From NCBI RefSeq assembly GCF_014647435.1, contig NZ_BMPE01000001.1, positions 558,001-622,000 of the forward strand: a DNA stretch of 64,000 nucleotides. Reading direction: 5' to 3'. A program made the position numbers and the translations under genes. The stretch is from Deinococcus radiotolerans. Lineage in GTDB: Bacteria; Deinococcota; Deinococci; Deinococcales; Deinococcaceae. Shown piece by piece: positions 25,380-36,317 of the stretch; the stretch's first letter is position 1; each line of letters opens with the position of its first letter. The notes beneath the pieces are model-generated. The model worked only from the letters and a program-made list of their open reading frames with translations, made no database searches and was not told where the DNA came from.

Positions 25380-26419
25380 CCCCCACGAGTTACGAACAGG
25401 TCTTCGGCGCCGCGCCACAGGCGACGGCCCTGGCCCCGGGCCGCGTGAACCTCCTGGGTGAACACACCGACTACCAGGGGGGCTTCGTGCTACCCACCGC
25501 CATCCCGCAGCAGGCGGCCGTCTCGCTGGGCCGCAACGGCACGCAGGAGCACGTCCTGTACTCCGCGAACCTGGATCAGACCATCCGTGTGCCAGTCGGT
25601 GAGGTCGGCCCCGGTTTCGCGCCGTACCTGACCGGCTGCTTCGCCCTGAGTGGCGTGCAGGAGGGCCTGAACGCCTTCGTGACCAGTAACGTGCCCAGCG
25701 GCGGCCTGAGCAGCAGCGCCGCGCTGGAAGTCGCCACGCTGCGCGCCCTACGGGACCTGCTGCCCCTGGACCTAGATGACGTGGCCCTGGCGCTGCGCGG
25801 CGTGCAGGTCGAGCACGAGTTCGTGGGCGTCATGTGCGGCGTGATGGACCAGATGGCGAGCTCCCTGGCGAACACGCGAACCATGCTCCTGATCGACACC
25901 CGCAGCCTGGAACGCCACGCCATTCCCTTCCCGGCCGGGGCGGAGGTACTGGTGCTCGACTCCGGCGTGCCGCGCCGCCTCGCCGAGAGCGGGTACAACG
26001 AGCGCCGCGCGCAGGTCGAGGAAGCCGCCCGCCTGCTCGGCGTGCCGCAGCTGCGCGACGTGACCGACCCTGCCGCCGTCGAGACGCTGCCGCCCGTCCT
26101 GCGGGAGCGCGCCCGGCACGTCGTCACCGAGAATGCCCGCGTGCTGGCCGCGCTGGAACCCGGCGTGGACGCCGCCCGCTTCGGGCAGCTCATGAACGGC
26201 AGCCATGCCAGCCTCCGGGATGACTACGCCGTCAGCCACGAACGCGTGGACGAACTCGTCGCGCTCCTCCAAGCGCACCCGGACGTGTACGGCGCCCGCA
26301 TGACCGGCGCGGGCTTCGGCGGCGCCGTTGTTGCCCTGGTCCGCCAGGGACACGCCACCGCCGCCGCGCAGGCCGTTCTCGCGGAATACAGCGAGCGGGG
26401 CTCCCAGGTCGTCCCCTAG
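25376..26419 (+). CDS. galK: Galactokinase
   Basis: GalK phosphorylates galactose at C1 using ATP. The 347-residue GHMP kinase shows the galactose signature [15 protein letters not shown], the ATP loop [15 protein letters not shown] and the C-terminal [11 protein letters not shown]. The GTG start overlaps the galT stop (GTGA). It is the last gene of the operon; no galE is present here, so UDP-galactose epimerase must come from elsewhere. Confidence 0.96.
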   Translation: MTPTSYEQVFGAAPQATALAPGRVNLLGEHTDYQGGFVLPTAIPQQAAVSLGRNGTQEHVLYSANLDQTIRVPVGEVGPGFAPYLTGCFALSGVQEGLNAFVTSNVPSGGLSSSAALEVATLRALRDLLPLDLDDVALALRGVQVEHEFVGVMCGVMDQMASSLANTRTMLLIDTRSLERHAIPFPAGAEVLVLDSGVPRRLAESGYNERRAQVEEAARLLGVPQLRDVTDPAAVETLPPVLRERARHVVTENARVLAALEPGVDAARFGQLMNGSHASLRDDYAVSHERVDELVALLQAHPDVYGARMTGAGFGGAVVALVRQGHATAAAQAVLAEYSERGSQVVP

Positions 26420-26478
26420 GCCACCCGTATGCCAGTGTGCCGATGCCCCGCACGCGGATAGACGGCACACTGGCAGTT

Positions 26479-26901
26479 GTGACTCAACCCAGCTATTCCC
26501 TCACGACGTCCCTGGACGGCCTCACACCCGGGCAGGTGCAGGGCTTCTTCGTGAGCTGGCCGAACCCGCCCACGCCCGAGACGTTCCTGCGCCTGCTGAC
26601 CGGATCGTACCGGGTCGTCCTCGCCACCCATGGTGGTCAGGTCATCGGCTTCGTGCAGGCGGTCAGTGACGGCATGCTGACCGCGTACATCCCGCTGCTG
26701 GAAGTCCTGCCCGAGTGGCAGGGCCGGGGCGTGGGCCGCGCCCTGATGACCCGCATGCGGGACGAGCTGGGTCACCTGTACGCCGTGGACCTCGGCTGCG
26801 ACGATGACCTCGTCCCGTTCTACGAGCGGCTGGGGATGAGGCGCGGCAACCTGATGGTCACCCGCACCTACGCGCGGCAGAACGGGTCACAGCCGGAGTG
26901 A
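26479..26901 (+). CDS. GNAT family N-acetyltransferase
   Basis: The 140-residue single-domain protein has the acetyl-CoA motif LEVLPEWQGRGVGRALMTRMRDEL and the trailing DLVPFYERLGM. The acceptor substrate cannot be told. GTG 26479 has CACACT seven bases upstream, a weak version of the leaderless box. It lies 59 bases after galK and ends three bases from the convergent small gene, so it is probably a separate unit. Confidence 0.8.
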   Translation: MTQPSYSLTTSLDGLTPGQVQGFFVSWPNPPTPETFLRLLTGSYRVVLATHGGQVIGFVQAVSDGMLTAYIPLLEVLPEWQGRGVGRALMTRMRDELGHLYAVDLGCDDDLVPFYERLGMRRGNLMVTRTYARQNGSQPE

Positions 26902-26904
26902 CCC

Positions 26905-27354
26905 TCACCAGTACCGGAACAGCAGATCGCCGCGTGTCCAGCCCAGGTGCCGCGCCCCCTTGGCCGCACCGGGTGGCAGGCGGTCCAGGTCGGCGCGGTC
27001 CGGTGTGCCGTTCAGCCACGCGGCGTCCGGCACGACCCAGCCGCGCGCGTGCCACCACGCAGTCAGGCCGGGCGGGTTCCGGTAGGGCGGGAAGGTCGCC
27101 GCCGGATGCGTGGCGTCCGTGAATACCAGCAGTGGCCAGTCGGTGTGCGCGAGCAACCTCACCTCTGCCCCACCCACCGCAGACCGCAGGGTCTGCCCCC
27201 GCACGCCCGTCAGGGGATCGAGGTGAAGCCCGCCAGTCAGCGTCCAGCCGAGTTCGCGGGCACAGCGGTGCAGGTCCGCAGTCAGGCGGGCCGGGGCGTG
27301 CGCGTCCGCGCGGGTCAGGTCGACCCGCAGCCAGGGCAGCGCGCCCGGGTCCAT
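26905..27354 (-). CDS. Hypothetical protein, third gene of the ispG unit
   Basis: I do not recognise the 149-residue product. It has no signal peptide or membrane segment; its C-terminal half is rich in Trp and Arg, with TAWWHARGWVVPDAAWLNG and GWTRGDLLFRYW. It follows the DUF4259 gene by 16 bases on the same strand, so it is most likely co-transcribed with ispG. ATG 27354 is used; an earlier in-frame ATG would overlap the upstream gene heavily. Confidence 0.5.
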   Translation of the reverse strand: MDPGALPWLRVDLTRADAHAPARLTADLHRCARELGWTLTGGLHLDPLTGVRGQTLRSAVGGAEVRLLAHTDWPLLVFTDATHPAATFPPYRNPPGLTAWWHARGWVVPDAAWLNGTPDRADLDRLPPGAAKGARHLGWTRGDLLFRYW

Positions 27355-27370
27355 GCTCAGCCCTGCACGC

Positions 27371-27768
27371 TCAGCTGAGGGCGGCGCGGAGGCGCTGGAG
27401 GTCCTCGCGCCACGCGTCGGCGTCCTCGCTGTCCTCCCACAGGTCCGGGAGTTCGCTGCCGGGCCCGAGGACGCGTTCCAGGGCTTCCATGGCATGCCCG
27501 CGCAAATGGGTCAGTTCGGCGGGGTCGGCGTCCTGCACCCAGGCGCGCAGGGCGGCGTCGGTTAGGGCGCTGGTGTCGCCCGTGAGGACAGCGGCGAGGG
27601 TCTCGGCGGCGGCGACGGCGCGGTGGCCTTCCTCGGCTTCCAGGTAGTCGTTGTCGGGGTCTAGCGCGACGTCGAAGGCTTCCGCCAGGGCGTACGCGCC
27701 GTCCTGCACGATCTCGGCGGCGTACTCGGCAGCGGCTTCGTTCTGGAAGGGGCCGACGCCCCAGGCGA

Positions 27769-27772
<4 letters not shown>
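27371..27772 (-). CDS. DUF4259 domain protein
   Basis: The 133-residue protein starts [20 protein letters not shown], which matches the DUF4259 pattern (GxGxFxNDxAxDW-like start followed by an all-helical region with [21 protein letters not shown]). Members are cytoplasmic and of unknown role, often beside immunity or housekeeping genes. Its ATG overlaps the ispG stop (ATGA), so expression is coupled to ispG. Confidence 0.75.
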
Positions 27773-28992
<1,220 letters not shown>

Positions 28993-29038
28993 GCCGCCCA
29001 GTGTACGCGGCGGCGTGCGGGACCGGCTGGAAGCAGGA

Positions 29039-29608
29039 TTACGCCTGGGCGGCGCGTGCCATGCGGTCCAGGATCGCGTTCAGGCCGATGTCCAGGCCGT
29101 CCTGTGGGCCGCTGACGCCGTATAGGCCGCTGCGTTCCAAACTGGCCGCGCCGTGCAGGAACGTCCAGTAGGCGACGGCGTGCCCGGTGTCGTCGGGGTT
29201 GCCGGTCAGCGCGCCCACGTGGGCCAGGAGGGCGTTCCAGAGGTGTTTTCCGGCGCTGGTCTTGATGCCTGGGGGCTGTTCGGGGCGTGGCGTCATCAGG
29301 AGGTCGTAGGTGTGGGGGCGGGTGCGGGCAAAGGTCAGGTAGGCCTGGGCGACGGCATTCAGGGCGTCACGGGGGTCGAGTGTTCCGGCAGCGGCGGTCA
29401 GTTCGAGTCGTAGATCGTCGGCGGCGTGTTCCGCCAGCTGGCCCAGCAGGGCGTCGCGGCTGTCGAAGTGTCGGTACAGACTGCCGGGGCGCACCCCGAG
29501 GGCGTCGGCGAGGGGCCGCATGGCGAGCGCGTCGGGACCGCCCTGGTCCAGGAGGGTGTGGGCCGCCTGGATGATGCCCTCACGCGTGAGCTTGGTAGGG
29601 TACGGCAT
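29039..29608 (-). CDS. TetR family transcriptional regulator
   Basis: The 189-residue repressor has the TetR helix-turn-helix ([47 protein letters not shown]) and a C-terminal ligand domain with [17 protein letters not shown]. The ligand is unknown. TACACT is seven bases before ATG 29608. It is divergent to a metallo-beta-lactamase-fold gene, and the shared intergenic region has repeated GTGTAC/GGTGTTC units that are the obvious operator candidates. Confidence 0.9.
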   Translation of the reverse strand: MPYPTKLTREGIIQAAHTLLDQGGPDALAMRPLADALGVRPGSLYRHFDSRDALLGQLAEHAADDLRLELTAAAGTLDPRDALNAVAQAYLTFARTRPHTYDLLMTPRPEQPPGIKTSAGKHLWNALLAHVGALTGNPDDTGHAVAYWTFLHGAASLERSGLYGVSGPQDGLDIGLNAILDRMARAAQA

Positions 29609-29610
29609 AG

Positions 29611-29683
29611 CGAACAGTGTACGTCTTGACGCCTGAAAGCCGAAGGTGTACGGTGTTCACCATCAAGGCGAACGGTGTTCACT
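29611..29683. promoter_or_regulatory. Candidate TetR operators between divergent genes
   Basis: CGAACAGTGTAC (29611) and CGAACGGTGTTC (29669) are near-identical direct units, and between them GGTGTACGGTGTTCACC (29645-29661) is an imperfect palindrome. The first unit overlaps the -10 box of tetR and the last lies in the promoter zone of the other gene, so one repressor could control both. Confidence 0.6.
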
Positions 29684-29733
29684 ATGAAGTGGACCCCAGC
29701 GCCACCCCCTCTCACCCACCCCGGAGGTTGCCC

Positions 29734-30477
29734 ATGACCCGCCCACCCATCCGCCTCGCGCAGTTCAGCCTGATCAACACGTACCTCGTGCCGGAAACCG
29801 ATGGCCTGACCCTGATTGACGCCGGACTCAGCGGCATGGACCGTCGCGTGAACCGGGCTGCCGCCCAGCTGGGCCTGCCCCTGCGCCGCGTGGCACTCAC
29901 GCACGCGCACAGCGACCATGTCGGTGCCATCGACACCCTGATGACCCAATGGCCCGGGCTGGAACTCCTGGTCGGTGCGGGCGACCTGCCGCTTCTGGCC
30001 GAACAGGGCATGACGACCCCGCCCACCCGGCTGTTGCGCGGCGGGGACCGCGTGGGCTCCCTGACCGTCATCGACACGCCCGGCCACTCGCCCGGCCACG
30101 TCGCGTACCTCGACGAACGCGACGGCACGCTGTACAGCGGCGACACCTTCGTGAACGTGCCGGGTCTGCGGGTCGCCAGCGTCCTGAACGCGATCTTCCC
30201 GCTGCCGACCTTCGGCACGCACGACCCGGCCGCCACCACCCGCAGCGCCCGCACCCTGCTGGACGTCCCAGCCCGCGCGCTCGCCACCGGACACGGACCC
30301 GCCGTCCGGGACCCACAGGACGCCATGCGCCGCGCCGTGCGGGACGCCGAATCCGGCCGCACACCAGGCGCCGTCACCCGGACCGTCGCAGGGTGGATCG
30401 GTCGCCTGACCGGCATGACCACCCGAGCCGCCGTCGCCGGCAAGACCCTCACCGCCCATCCGGACGGCGGCCGCTGA
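29734..30477 (+). CDS. Metallo-beta-lactamase fold hydrolase
   Basis: The 247-residue protein has the metal-binding motif THAHSDHVGA, then DTPGHSPGHVAY and YSGDTF, and a late TGHGPA, which together give the usual two-metal site. The fold covers thioesterases, glyoxalase II, lactonases and others, so the substrate is open. GGAGG lies upstream of ATG 29734. The C-terminal 60 residues are basic and helical. It is probably controlled by the divergent TetR-type repressor. Confidence 0.88.
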   Translation: MTRPPIRLAQFSLINTYLVPETDGLTLIDAGLSGMDRRVNRAAAQLGLPLRRVALTHAHSDHVGAIDTLMTQWPGLELLVGAGDLPLLAEQGMTTPPTRLLRGGDRVGSLTVIDTPGHSPGHVAYLDERDGTLYSGDTFVNVPGLRVASVLNAIFPLPTFGTHDPAATTRSARTLLDVPARALATGHGPAVRDPQDAMRRAVRDAESGRTPGAVTRTVAGWIGRLTGMTTRAAVAGKTLTAHPDGGR

Positions 30478-30589
30478 AGCGCCTCACCATCCCGGAACCG
30501 TCTCATCAAGCCTGAGGCAATCCGTCATCCCCCGCACCTCTGCATGCCCGCCTACGCTTGCCCTGCCGCGCGCCTGCCACGGTGGGAAT

Positions 30590-30925
30590 ATGACGACGAA
30601 AGCAGTGGACCTCAATATTCCGAGACAGGTGCAGCACAACGCCGAGCGCGGCCTGAAACTGCGCGACGAGCATGGCTTTGGCGGTACCGAGGTCGGGGAG
30701 CACATGGCCGAGCAACTCGCCGCGGGCGGCACCCTGACCGAGAAGGAGGTCCGGCACGTCGCGCAGTACTTCCCCCGGCACGCCCACGACAACCTGGAGG
30801 AGACCGGCGCGGACGGGGAGAAACCCTCGCGCGGATACATCGCGTGGCTGCTCTGGGGCGGAGACGAGGGCCGCCACTGGAGCGAGAAGATCGTGGCGCA
30901 ACTGGACCGAGTGAGCGGCGACTGA
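30590..30925 (+). CDS. Hypothetical protein, 111 aa
   Basis: I do not recognise the family with confidence. The protein is hydrophilic and helical with a C-terminal motif KPSRGYIAWLLWGGDEGRHWSEKIV that looks conserved in style, and an N-terminal VDLNIPRQVQHNAERGLKLRDEHGFGG. No signal peptide or membrane segment is present. Start ATG 30590 has only a weak GTGGGA upstream. It runs towards the tRNA-Val gene. Confidence 0.6.
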   Translation: MTTKAVDLNIPRQVQHNAERGLKLRDEHGFGGTEVGEHMAEQLAAGGTLTEKEVRHVAQYFPRHAHDNLEETGADGEKPSRGYIAWLLWGGDEGRHWSEKIVAQLDRVSGD

Positions 30926-30943
30926 CGACGCGACAACAGCATG

Positions 30944-30966
30944 AAAAAACCCCGCTCCTGGCGGGG
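30944..30966 (-). terminator. Intrinsic terminator of tRNA-Val
   Basis: On the minus strand CCCCGC pairs with GCGGGG across a five-base loop and is followed by TTTTTT, just after the tRNA 3' end. Confidence 0.9.
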
Positions 30967-30975
30967 TCCTGTGCG

Positions 30976-31050
<75 letters not shown>

Positions 31051-31062
31051 GCGCGGCCTGAC

Positions 31063-31092
31063 ACTGTAGGGGATGGGGGGGTCCGGGCGCAA
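31063..31092 (-). promoter_or_regulatory. Promoter of tRNA-Val
   Basis: On the minus strand TTGCGC and TACAGT are separated by 18 bases, just upstream of the tRNA. Confidence 0.65.
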
Positions 31093-31153
31093 GTGGGGGG
31101 CCGCCTGGGCACGCGGTTTGTGACGGCTGGCGTGCGAATTCGCGCATGTGGGG

Positions 31154-31159
31154 TATACT
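31154..31159 (+). promoter_or_regulatory. -10 box of the rimP-nusA operon
   Basis: TATACT is a near-consensus -10 box; no good -35 is present. It precedes a run of seven G and the attenuator hairpin. Confidence 0.6.
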
Positions 31160-31181
31160 GGGGGGGTAATTCCTCGAAGGG

Positions 31182-31206
31182 GGTGGGCGGTTCGCTCACC
31201 TTTTTT
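31182..31206 (+). terminator. Intrinsic terminator/attenuator in the rimP-nusA leader
   Basis: GGTGGGCG pairs with CGCTCACC (one G-T pair) around the loop GTT, followed by six T. It lies between the operon -10 box and rimP, so transcription must read through it to reach nusA. NusA-dependent termination in its own leader is known in Bacillus; the same logic is inferred here. Confidence 0.8.
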
Positions 31207-31248
31207 CGTGGAGGGGGTGGTTTCAGGCTGCTGGTCAGCCGGTACAAT

Positions 31249-31704
31249 ATGAATAACAACGACAACAATTTGATGCAGCTTGCGAGTGGCGCCCTGGAGC
31301 CCCTGGGGTTCGAGGTGCTGGAAGTGCAGATGCAGAACATGGGCGGGCAGCCGATCGTGCTGGTTCGCATTGACCGTCTGGACGAGCAGCCGGTCACGGT
31401 GGATGATCTGGCGCGTGCGAGTCGCGCGGCGGAAGAGGAATTTGACCGGGTTGACCCGGTGGCGGGGGAGTACCGTCTGGAGTTCGAGTCCCCGGGCGCG
31501 AAGCGGCCTCTGCTGCGCGCGCGGCACTTTGAGCGGATGCTGGGCCTGAAGGTCCGCGTGCGTGCTGAGGGGCACTCGTTCACGGCGCCCCTGACGGGCG
31601 TGGATGGCGACCGCGTGACGTTCGACGTGAATGGCGAGCCGGTCACGTTGACGGCCGGGACGTTCCAGGCGAACCTCGCCGAGTTCCCCGACCGACACCG
31701 CTGA
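31249..31704 (+). CDS. rimP: Ribosome maturation factor RimP
   Basis: RimP helps assemble the 30S subunit. The 151-residue protein has the family start LASGALEPLGFEVLEVQMQ, the RIDRLDEQPVTVDDLARASRA stretch, the DPVAGEYRLEFESPGAKRPLLRARHFERMLG core and a C-terminal SH3-like domain with VTLTAGTFQANL. The start is unclear: ATG 31249 directly follows TACAAT, and ATG 31273 is in frame eight codons later; neither has a ribosome-binding site. It heads the rimP-nusA-ylxR-infB operon. Confidence 0.9.
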   Translation: MNNNDNNLMQLASGALEPLGFEVLEVQMQNMGGQPIVLVRIDRLDEQPVTVDDLARASRAAEEEFDRVDPVAGEYRLEFESPGAKRPLLRARHFERMLGLKVRVRAEGHSFTAPLTGVDGDRVTFDVNGEPVTLTAGTFQANLAEFPDRHR

Positions 31705-31759
31705 ACCCCCCTGAGAATCATTCGTGGGTGCCTGACGCGCACCCAGAAGGAAGCGTGAG

Positions 31760-32945
<1,186 letters not shown>

Positions 32946-32947
32946 CC

Positions 32948-33226
32948 TTGACGGCCGCCCCCTCCCCCACCACCAGGCACGTACCGGAGCGGACGTGCGT
33001 GGCATGCCGCCGCCGCCGCGCGCAGGGCGATTTTCTTCGCCTGAACCGGGACGCGGAGGGCCGCTGGCAGGTGCAGGAGGGACCGCGCACGGGCCGCGGC
33101 GCCTACGTGTGTGCCGACAGTCCCGCGTGCTGGGCGGATAAGCGGCTGCGCCGCGCGTTCGGGGCGCAGGCCCCGGTCGTCTTGCAGCTGCTCCTGAACC
33201 GATCCACTGATTTACCCCGCGCCTGA
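32948..33226 (+). CDS. ylxR: YlxR family RNA-binding protein (DUF448)
   Basis: The 92-residue basic protein has the DUF448 signatures RTCVACRRRRAQGDFLRL and GRGAYVCADSPACW. YlxR is encoded between nusA and infB in many bacteria and has been linked to RNase P and nucleoid functions. The start is a TTG three bases after the nusA stop, with GGAG seven bases upstream. Confidence 0.9.
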   Translation: MTAAPSPTTRHVPERTCVACRRRRAQGDFLRLNRDAEGRWQVQEGPRTGRGAYVCADSPACWADKRLRRAFGAQAPVVLQLLLNRSTDLPRA

Positions 33227-33256
33227 GCAGCGGCGCGGATCTCACCGGAGGTGAGC

Positions 33257-35074
33257 ATGTCGAAAGTTCGTATTTACACCCTCGCCAAGGACCTTGGCGT
33301 CGAAAACGCGAAGATGCTGGAAATCCTCGATGGGCTCGGCGTGTCCTACAAGAGCGTCAGCAGCACCATTGAGGAAGACACCGTCGAACTGATCAAGGAA
33401 ATCCTGGCCGCCGAGGCCGATGGCGGCAGCGCCCCCGCCCAGGCGGACGCTGAGGCCACCACCGAAGCGCCCGCTCAGGCCGCCCCCCAGGCGACCGAGG
33501 CGGCGCAGCCTGAAGCTGCCCCAGTCGCCGAGAAGGCCGAGGCGCCCGTGAGCAGCGAGAAGGAAATTCCGCACCGCGCGCCGGTCGTGACGATCATGGG
33601 TCACGTCGACCACGGCAAGACCAGCCTGCTGGACTACATCCGCAAGACGAAAGTCGCCGCCAAGGAAGCCGGGGGCATCACCCAGCACGTCGGGGCGTTC
33701 GAGGCGAAGACCAGCAAGGGCAAGATCGTGTTCATCGACACGCCCGGCCACGAGGCCTTCACGACCATCCGCGCACGCGGCGCGAACGTCGCGGACATCG
33801 CGATCATCGTGATTGCCGCCGACGACAGCCTGATGCCGCAGACCCGCGAGGCCATCGCGCACGCGCAGGCCGCCAAGGTCCCCATGATCATTGCGATCAA
33901 CAAGGTGGACCTGCCCCAGGCCGACCCCGAACGCGTCAAGACCGACCTGACCCAGCTGAACCTCGTGCCCGAAGAGTACGGCGGTGACCTGATCGTCGTG
34001 CCCGTATCCGCCAAGACCGGCGAGGGCGTCGAGGACCTGCTGGAGTACATCAGCCTGACCGCCGAACTCGAGGACCTGCGCGCCGACCCGAAAGGGGCCT
34101 TCAGTGGCGTGGTCATCGAGGGCAAGGTGGACAAGCAGGCGGGCGTCCTGGCGACCGTCATGGTGCAGGAGGGCACGCTGCACGTCAGCGACTTCCTGGT
34201 CGTGGGCGAGAACTACGGCAAGATCAAGGCCATGACCGACAGCAACGGCGCGCGCATCAAGGAAGCAGGCCCCAGCACCCCAGTGCAGGTCCTGGGCTTC
34301 AGTGAGGTGCCCAGCAGCGGCGAGAAGGTTCAGAGCGCCAAGAACGAGCACGCCGCCCGTGAAGTCGTCGCCGGCCGCGCCGACGTGCGCCGCGACGAGG
34401 AAGACGCCCGTGACCGCCGCAAGGGCCAGCGCAGCCTGGAAGACCTCCTGGGGCCGCTGGGCACCATCCGCACCGTGAACCTGATCCTGCGCGCCGACAC
34501 GCAGGGCAGCGTGGAAGCCATCCAGGGCATCCTGGCCCGCAAGGAAAAGGATGACGTCAAGATCAACGTGATGCTCGCCGGGATCGGCGCGCCCACCGAG
34601 GGTGACGTGCTGCTGGCCTCCACGGCCGAGGCGACCATCCTGTGCTTCAGCGTCACCGCGTCCGGCGGCGTGAAGAAGGTCGCCGAGACCAAGGGCGTGG
34701 ACATCAAGTCCTTCCGGATCATCTACGAACTCATCGACGAGGTGGACCGCCTGATCAAGGGGAACCTCGAACCCGTGTTCGAGGAGAAGTACCTGGGCCG
34801 CGCCGAGGTCCGCATGGTCATCCGCCACCCCAAGAGCGGCAACATCGCCGGGTCGTACGTCACCGACGGCAGCCTGAAACGCAACGCGAAGGCGAAAGTC
34901 ACGCGCGGCAAGCAGGTCGTGTACGAGGGCACCATCGTGGGCCTCAAGCGCTTCAAGGACGACGTCCGCGAAGTGCAGACCGGTTACGAGTGCGGCATCA
35001 ACGTGGACTGGAACGACGTGATGGAAGGCGACATCATCGAAGCCAGCGAGATGGTCGAAGTCGAGCAGAACTAA
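33257..35074 (+). CDS. infB: Translation initiation factor IF-2
   Basis: IF-2 brings initiator tRNA to the 30S subunit. The 605-residue protein has a short N-terminal IF2N domain (VRIYTLAKDLGVENAKMLEILDGLGV), an Ala/Glu/Pro-rich linker, the GTPase domain (MGHVDHGKTSLLDYIRKTKV, DTPGHEAF, NKVDLPQ), then domains II, III and the C-terminal fMet-tRNA-binding domain. It is shorter than the enterobacterial protein, as usual in this phylum. GGAGGTGA precedes ATG 33257. Confidence 0.98.
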   Translation: MSKVRIYTLAKDLGVENAKMLEILDGLGVSYKSVSSTIEEDTVELIKEILAAEADGGSAPAQADAEATTEAPAQAAPQATEAAQPEAAPVAEKAEAPVSSEKEIPHRAPVVTIMGHVDHGKTSLLDYIRKTKVAAKEAGGITQHVGAFEAKTSKGKIVFIDTPGHEAFTTIRARGANVADIAIIVIAADDSLMPQTREAIAHAQAAKVPMIIAINKVDLPQADPERVKTDLTQLNLVPEEYGGDLIVVPVSAKTGEGVEDLLEYISLTAELEDLRADPKGAFSGVVIEGKVDKQAGVLATVMVQEGTLHVSDFLVVGENYGKIKAMTDSNGARIKEAGPSTPVQVLGFSEVPSSGEKVQSAKNEHAAREVVAGRADVRRDEEDARDRRKGQRSLEDLLGPLGTIRTVNLILRADTQGSVEAIQGILARKEKDDVKINVMLAGIGAPTEGDVLLASTAEATILCFSVTASGGVKKVAETKGVDIKSFRIIYELIDEVDRLIKGNLEPVFEEKYLGRAEVRMVIRHPKSGNIAGSYVTDGSLKRNAKAKVTRGKQVVYEGTIVGLKRFKDDVREVQTGYECGINVDWNDVMEGDIIEASEMVEVEQN

Positions 35075-35084
35075 ACCTCGCCCG

Positions 35085-35121
35085 AACAGCAGGAACCTCC
35101 ACGTGGGGTTCCTGCTGTTTC
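35085..35121 (+). terminator. Intrinsic terminator of the infB operon
   Basis: AACAGCAGGAACC pairs with GGTTCCTGCTGTT, followed by TTC. Confidence 0.9.
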
Positions 35122-35177
35122 ATGGCGGCGGGCGCAGCACCCACCCCCCGCCACGGGAACGGGGGGTGAATCTGGCT

Positions 35178-35780
35178 TCAGGTGCCGCTGGTGGTGCCGG
35201 CAGCGCCGCCCTGGTCGGGACCGTCCTGACCCTGCGAGCCCTGAGTGTCCTGACCCTGACCGCGCGGGCCACCGGGGCCCAGGGGGCCGTCGTGGGGTCC
35301 GTGACCGCCGCGTCCGGGGCCGCCGGGGCCGCGACCGCCGAAGGCGAAGGGGTTGTCCGTGAGGTGCTGTTTCATGTCGGCGGCGCGGTCCGCGGGGATG
35401 TCCCCGGCTTTCACGGCGGCGTCGATGGTGGCGGTGCCTGCCTTCACGGCGGCGGCCTTGAGTTTCTCGGGCGTGGTGCCCAGCTGCTGGGCGAGGTTGG
35501 TGAGGAACGTGTCGGCGTAGTTGGTGCCGCTCGGGGCCGGGCGGGCGCCGGGCTGGCCCTGCATTTGCCCGGGTTTGGTCTGGCCGGGTTGGGTCTGGCC
35601 GGGTTGGGTCTGGCCCTGCTGGCTCCGCTGGCCGGGCTGGGCGGGCTGCACGCGCTGCGGCACCTGCGCGGTGACGCTGGCGCCGGCCGCGGCGGTCGTG
35701 CTGGCGCTCTGCTGGGCCAGCACCGCACCGACGGTCAGGGGCAGCGCGGCGAAGGCGATCAGGGGAAGGCGGGTTTTCAT
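35178..35780 (-). CDS. Secreted protein with PGQ repeats and a Gly-rich tail
   Basis: I do not recognise the family. The 200-residue protein has a signal peptide (cleavage near VLAQ/QSAS), a linker with the repeat PGQTQ (three 15-bp DNA units at 35571-35615), a helical core (TNYADTFLTNLAQQLGTTPEKLKAAAVKAG) and a Gly/His-rich tail. The core resembles helical repeats seen in secreted Deinococcus and actinobacterial proteins of unknown use. AGGAG precedes ATG 35780. It is divergent to the small gene before secDF. Confidence 0.65.
   Translation of the reverse strand: MKTRLPLIAFAALPLTVGAVLAQQSASTTAAAGASVTAQVPQRVQPAQPGQRSQQGQTQPGQTQPGQTKPGQMQGQPGARPAPSGTNYADTFLTNLAQQLGTTPEKLKAAAVKAGTATIDAAVKAGDIPADRAADMKQHLTDNPFAFGGRGPGGPGRGGHGPHDGPLGPGGPRGQGQDTQGSQGQDGPDQGGAAGTTSGT
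35571..35615 (-). repeat. Three tandem 15-bp units coding for PGQ repeats
   Basis: The units GGGTTTGGTCTGGCC, GGGTTGGGTCTGGCC and GGGTTGGGTCTGGCC (plus strand) are nearly identical and keep the frame, so copy number could vary without breaking the gene. Confidence 0.8.
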
Positions 35781-35917
35781 GGGGGCACACTCCTGGAACG
35801 AAAGGCTGATGGGACGGTGGGTGGGGACGTCCGGACGCCGACCACGCGGGCAGTGTGCGGGGCTGGTGTTAAGAGGCCGCTAATTCGGGTGGGTGCGGTC
35901 TGCTATCCTGGGTCGCT

Positions 35918-36259
35918 TTGAGATTCCCGCGTTCCCTCCGACGGGCGTGGCAGCGGACGCTGCTGACGCTGCCGGGCCTGTTCCCGCTGCTGCCGCTGCT
36001 GGCAGTAGTGCTGGGTCAGCCGTGGAACGTCCCTGATGCCGGACGCTGGGCGGCGGGGAATATCGCGCCGGCCCTCCCGGAGTTGCGGCCCGCGCCGCCG
36101 CCCGGCGCGCCGGTGCCGTTCGTGGCCGGGGACGCGCCGCGGCCGCTGGTGGTGCCGCCAGCCCCGCCCCGCGGGTCCGTGCCGCTGCCGGTGTGGTCGG
36201 AGCCGGGCGGGCCGCCCCGCCTGAGCGTGCTGGGGCGGCGGCAGTCCGATGGCGGCTGA
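35918..36259 (+). CDS. Small proline-rich protein upstream of secDF
   Basis: I do not recognise the 113-residue product. One hydrophobic segment (LLTLPGLFPLLPLLAVVLG) near the N-terminus looks like a signal or anchor, followed by a Pro-rich, low-complexity region that should be disordered. It begins with TTG eight bases after TATCCT, matching the leaderless promoter pattern. secDF follows 58 bases later, so a link with export is possible but unproven. Confidence 0.5.
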   Translation: MRFPRSLRRAWQRTLLTLPGLFPLLPLLAVVLGQPWNVPDAGRWAAGNIAPALPELRPAPPPGAPVPFVAGDAPRPLVVPPAPPRGSVPLPVWSEPGGPPRLSVLGRRQSDGG

Positions 36260-36317
36260 GTGTGGGGTGACGGTGAACCCTGACCTGAAGCCCCTGAACT
36301 GAATGGAGTTGTGAATC

